Part shown: positions 6,890-8,797 of the stretch, in pieces | Layout of the letters: the number at the start of each line of letters is the position of its first letter | How positions within the stretch are numbered: position 1 is the first letter of the stretch | Assembly: GCA_035340095.1 (NCBI GenBank) | Contig: DAORGN010000208.1 | Coordinates: 1-8,797, forward strand | Reading direction: 5' to 3' | DNA length: 8,797 nt | Source: JAEUKA01 sp035340095 | GTDB taxonomy: Bacteria > Myxococcota_A > Polyangia > Palsa-1104 > JAEUJZ01 | Program-made: the position numbers and the translations under genes | Notes under the pieces: generated by a model | What the model saw: only the letters and a program-made list of their open reading frames with translations | Databases searched by the model: none | What the model was told of the DNA's origin: nothing

Positions 6890-7539
6890 GCCTTGAGCTA
6901 CGCAACATCGACAAACACCTGGGCCCCCGCAAGGTTCTGTCCGGAGTATCGCTTTCGGTTCGTTCCGATGAAGTGGTGGTGATTTTGGGGCCAAACGGAA
7001 GCGGCAAATCCACGCTGCTCAAGCTGGCGGCAGGAATCTGGGAACCCGATGCCGGACAGATCACGATCGACGGCAGTCCGCTGCAACATGGGAATCCGGC
7101 GGCGCGCAGCCGGTTGGGCTACGTTCCCGATAGCTCCGATCCACTTCCGGAACTGTTGGTGACAGAGTTTGTGTCGCTTGTGGTCAGGCTCAAGCAGGCG
7201 AAGCCACCGTCCCCCGCGCTTTTCGAGACGCTGGGCGTGCAGCCGTATTTGGCGCAGCGGCTGTCTTCCCTGTCGTTTGGACAGCGCAAGCGGGCGTGTC
7301 TTTTGGCGGCGCTCATTGGCGATCCTTTGCTGCTCTTGCTGGACGAGCCGAGCAACGGCCTTGATCCCGGTGGCGTCGCGATGGTGGTGGATCTTATCCG
7401 ACAGAGGCGTCAGCAGGGGCTGGCGACGCTTGTGGCGACCAATGACACGCCATTTGCGCAGGCACTGTCCGCACGCTGTCTGCGCATCGCAAACGGACAG
7501 CTGACTTCGGTCGACGACCCAGGCAGCGTGGGTCCGTAA
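6886..7539 (+). CDS. ABC transporter ATP-binding protein with altered Q- and H-loops
   Basis: A 217-aa single nucleotide-binding domain that should energise the upstream membrane protein. Walker A is GPNGSGKST (35-43), the signature LSFGQRKR (129-136, Phe replacing the first Gly of LSGGQ), Walker B LLLLLDEPSNGLD (148-160) with catalytic Glu154 and a regular D-loop. Two positions deviate: the Q-loop region reads GYVPDSSD, giving Asp82 where Gln is usual, and the switch region reads TLVATNDT, giving Asn186 where the H-loop His is usual. Acidic replacements at the Q-loop occur in some ABC-2-type exporters; loss of the His is rarer and may lower or change ATP turnover. The GTG start overlaps the permease stop, so translation is coupled. 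The final 20 residues are unremarkable. Export rather than import is inferred because no binding protein is encoded nearby. Confidence 0.93.
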   Translation: MSLELRNIDKHLGPRKVLSGVSLSVRSDEVVVILGPNGSGKSTLLKLAAGIWEPDAGQITIDGSPLQHGNPAARSRLGYVPDSSDPLPELLVTEFVSLVVRLKQAKPPSPALFETLGVQPYLAQRLSSLSFGQRKRACLLAALIGDPLLLLLDEPSNGLDPGGVAMVVDLIRQRRQQGLATLVATNDTPFAQALSARCLRIANGQLTSVDDPGSVGP

Positions 7540-7554
7540 GGCGCGCTAAGACGG

Positions 7555-7642
7555 TGGGTTGGGCGGCTCCATTCATTGAAAAATGGGTCGCGTTTCCGTC
7601 GGACAAAATAGCCACACAATTGGCGCCAAGCCGCCCCACCCA
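7555..7642 (+). repeat. Long-range inverted repeat after the ABC ATPase gene
   Basis: TGGGTTGGGCGGCT (7555-7568) pairs with AGCCGCCCCACCCA (7629-7642) with one mismatch in 14, across a 60-base loop. The loop itself holds CCATT (7569-7573) complementary to AATGG (7582-7586), and the palindrome TTGGCGCCAA (7620-7629). It begins 15 bases after the ATPase stop. There is no T-tract, so it may be a 3' stabilising structure or part of a folded leader rather than an intrinsic terminator. Confidence 0.55.
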
Positions 7643-7647
7643 AGCCG

Positions 7648-7665
7648 CAAATGCGGTCGCATTTG
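7648..7665 (+). repeat. Perfect 7-bp hairpin in the non-coding stretch 7540-7820
   Basis: CAAATGC (7648-7654) and GCATTTG (7659-7665) enclose a four-base loop; the outer CCG (7645-7647) can pair with CGG (7670-7672) across a bulge of G residues. A third inverted repeat, ATTCCC (7699-7704) with GGGAAT (7718-7723), follows. Together these make the 281 bases between the ABC gene and the small exported protein unusually dyad-rich; no gene is supported there. Confidence 0.5.
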
Positions 7666-7820
7666 GGGGCGGTTTGTGCAACCAGCGAGGCCGCTCAGAT
7701 TCCCATTGTTTGGCACAGGGAATGCAATCCCTTGTTTGCGAGGCGCCACACCACGCGGCGCAGAGCGGTCACATCACAGTGGCTGACTCACAAACAACCT
7801 TTTTGTCCTGGAGTGTCATC

Positions 7821-8123
7821 ATGAAAAAGCTCGTGCTGGGTCTGACTGCTGTGTTCGCGCTTGCCACCTCGGTTCCGGCGATGGCTGACGAAGCCCCCGC
7901 CAAGCCTGCCAAGGCCGCCAAGAAGGGCGGAAAGAAGGAAGGCGGCAAAAAGGAAGAGGGCAAGGGCGAAGGCAAGAAGGAAGAGGGCAAGAAGGAAGAA
8001 GGCAAGAAGGAAGAGGGCAAGAAGGAAGAGCACAAGGACGAAGGCAAGCACAAGGGCGAAGGCAAGGGCGAAAGCAAGAAGGAAGAGCACAAGAAGGAAG
8101 AGGGCAAGGGCGACAAGAAGTAG
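7821..8123 (+). CDS. Small exported Lys/Glu/Gly-rich repeat protein
   Basis: A 100-aa protein with a clear Sec signal peptide: basic MKK, hydrophobic LVLGLTAVFALA, and a cleavage site after SVPAMA (residue 22) before DEAP. An Ala/Pro/Lys linker (23-36) leads into a low-complexity region (37-100) built from KKEEG-type pentapeptides, regular at about 51-70, then more varied with three His. The mature chain has about 28 Lys against 23 acidic residues in 78, so it is a polyampholyte with slight positive charge and is likely disordered. I recognise no family and assign no function; possibilities include envelope-associated charge shielding, ion binding or nucleic-acid contact. GGAG at 7810-7813 gives a good ribosome site with seven-base spacing. 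Its own terminator follows, and a long structured leader may precede it, so it is probably a single-gene transcript. Confidence 0.82.
   Translation: MKKLVLGLTAVFALATSVPAMADEAPAKPAKAAKKGGKKEGGKKEEGKGEGKKEEGKKEEGKKEEGKKEEHKDEGKHKGEGKGESKKEEHKKEEGKGDKK
7971..8030 (+). repeat. Four tandem 15-bp repeats encoding GKKEE
   Basis: GGCAAGAAGGAAGAG occurs at 7971, 8001 and 8016, with GGCAAGAAGGAAGAA at 7986. The only difference is a synonymous Glu codon change. Near-identity at the DNA level points to recent slippage or unequal crossover, so copy number could vary between strains. The strand is almost entirely purine across most of 7915-8123. Confidence 0.9.
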
Positions 8124-8141
8124 TCGAACCTGGCTTCGGCC

Positions 8142-8155
8142 TGCTTTTCCAAGCA
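8142..8155 (+). repeat. Small hairpin after the exported protein gene
   Basis: TGCTT (8142-8146) and AAGCA (8151-8155) form a 5-bp stem with a TTCC loop, preceded by GGC-TTCG-GCC (8132-8141), a short stem with the stable TTCG loop. They lie between the stop codon and the main terminator and may protect the 3' end of the transcript. Confidence 0.4.
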
Positions 8156-8204
8156 AGAGAGCCTTGGCGACGGCATCTAAGCCGGCCAGGGCTCTTTGCA
8201 TTTT
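8156..8204 (+). terminator. Intrinsic terminator between the exported protein gene and rimO
   Basis: AGAGCCTTGGC (8158-8168) pairs with GCCAGGGCTCT (8185-8195) over 11 positions with one G-T wobble; two more outer pairs are possible. The right arm runs into TTT-GCA-TTTT (8195-8204). It ends the small exported protein transcript 33 bases past the stop and separates it from rimO. Confidence 0.75.
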
Positions 8205-8272
8205 GGCGCCACAAATCAGACAAATTCCGAGGACGGCTTGACAGCGCCGGGCAAGCTGAGCATGCTGCCGCC

Positions 8273-8797
8273 GTGCCTGCTCCTTCGGTTTATTTTGTCA
8301 GCCTCGGATGTCCCAAAAATCGCGTCGACACAGAAGTCATGCTTGGCATGGCGGATGAATCGGGCCACCGGATCACGCTCGAGCCCGAAAATGCCGACGT
8401 GATTGTCGTCAATACCTGTGGTTTCATCGGTGCCGCCAAAGAGGAATCGGTCGATACCATCCTCGAAATGGCGGAGTTCAAAAAGACCGGTCGCTGTCGT
8501 CGCTTGGTGGTGACGGGCTGTCTTTCGCAGCGCTATCCGGACGAGCTGCACCGCGAGATTCCGGAAATTGATCACATCCTGGGTTCGGGGGAAGTCGACA
8601 AAGTCGCGCAAGCGATAAGGGGCAGCGAGCCGGCGGTCGATGTCGCCCAAGTTCCGGCGTATCTTTACGATCACACAACGCCGCGGCCCGCGTCGCAGGC
8701 GCACTTTTTTCGGTACGTGAAAATCGCCGAAGGCTGCGACCGTCCGTGCGGTTTCTGCATCATTCCGAAACTGCGCGGCCCGCAGCGCAGCCGCCCC
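8273..8797 (+). CDS. rimO: Ribosomal protein S12 methylthiotransferase RimO, N-terminal 175 residues (cut by window edge)
   Basis: A radical-SAM enzyme that adds a methylthio group to a conserved aspartate of ribosomal protein S12 in the cytoplasm. The N-terminal MTTase domain begins VYFVSLGCPKNRVDTEVMLG, and Cys13, Cys49 (VVNTCGF) and Cys83 (VVTGCLSQRYP) are the three ligands of the auxiliary iron-sulphur cluster. The radical-SAM motif CDRPCGFC gives Cys155, Cys159 and Cys162. CPKNRVDTE and PCGFCIIPKLRG favour RimO over its tRNA-modifying relative MiaB. The only upstream in-frame start is the GTG at 8273, needed to include the conserved SLGCPKN; the ribosome site is weak (GAG at 8258-8260). 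About 60 percent of the protein, including the TRAM domain, lies beyond the window. Confidence 0.95.
   Translation, partial: MPAPSVYFVSLGCPKNRVDTEVMLGMADESGHRITLEPENADVIVVNTCGFIGAAKEESVDTILEMAEFKKTGRCRRLVVTGCLSQRYPDELHREIPEIDHILGSGEVDKVAQAIRGSEPAVDVAQVPAYLYDHTTPRPASQAHFFRYVKIAEGCDRPCGFCIIPKLRGPQRSRP

Noticed and set aside
7788..8201. A hydrophobic minus-strand frame with LFLLA repeats that looks like a membrane protein
   Set aside because: It is the complement of the Lys/Glu codon repeats (AAG/GAG read as CTT/CTC), which always gives Leu/Phe; the sense strand has a signal peptide and ribosome site.

Overview
The window is a GC-rich bacterial chromosomal segment with tightly packed genes. The partial RimO at the right end reads like those of Myxococcota and former Deltaproteobacteria, so I infer a myxobacterium-like Gram-negative. 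This rests on sequence feel, not a search. The outer-membrane channel and periplasmic adaptor confirm a double membrane. No mobile element, tRNA, rRNA or CRISPR array is visible.

Left half, minus strand (about 4294 down to 1): a two-component system and an efflux pump run in the order response regulator, sensor histidine kinase, TolC/CusC-type outer-membrane channel, periplasmic adaptor. The adaptor is cut by the window edge. Regulator/kinase and channel/adaptor each share a 4-base ATGA overlap, and the kinase and channel are about 58 bases apart. This is the layout of Cus/Czc-type metal efflux loci, and an RND pump gene is predicted just beyond position 1. A 14-bp AT-only-armed palindrome spans the kinase stop codon.

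Middle (4295-4777): 483 bases without a credible gene hold the most unusual structure here, a tandem array with an exact 42-bp period. Five close core units and about four or five degenerate flanking units can be aligned. Core units carry a palindrome of the TTTTGCGCAAAA type; flanking units carry GGAAGCGCT. The period equals four helical turns and 14 codons. The array lies directly upstream of the regulator/efflux operon and downstream of a stand-alone CinA/MoCF-domain gene on the same strand (4778-5515).

Right half, plus strand: a polytopic membrane protein and an ABC ATPase overlap by GTGA and should form a two-gene ABC transporter of unknown substrate. The ATPase lacks the usual Q-loop Gln and H-loop His. 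Next come a 281-base non-coding stretch rich in inverted repeats, a small secreted Lys/Glu-rich repeat protein, a hairpin-plus-T-tract terminator, and rimO starting at a GTG and running off the right edge.

Functionally, the left operon looks like a self-regulated envelope-stress or metal export system, the right half holds a separate ABC exporter and an abundant-looking exported polyampholyte, and rimO is housekeeping.
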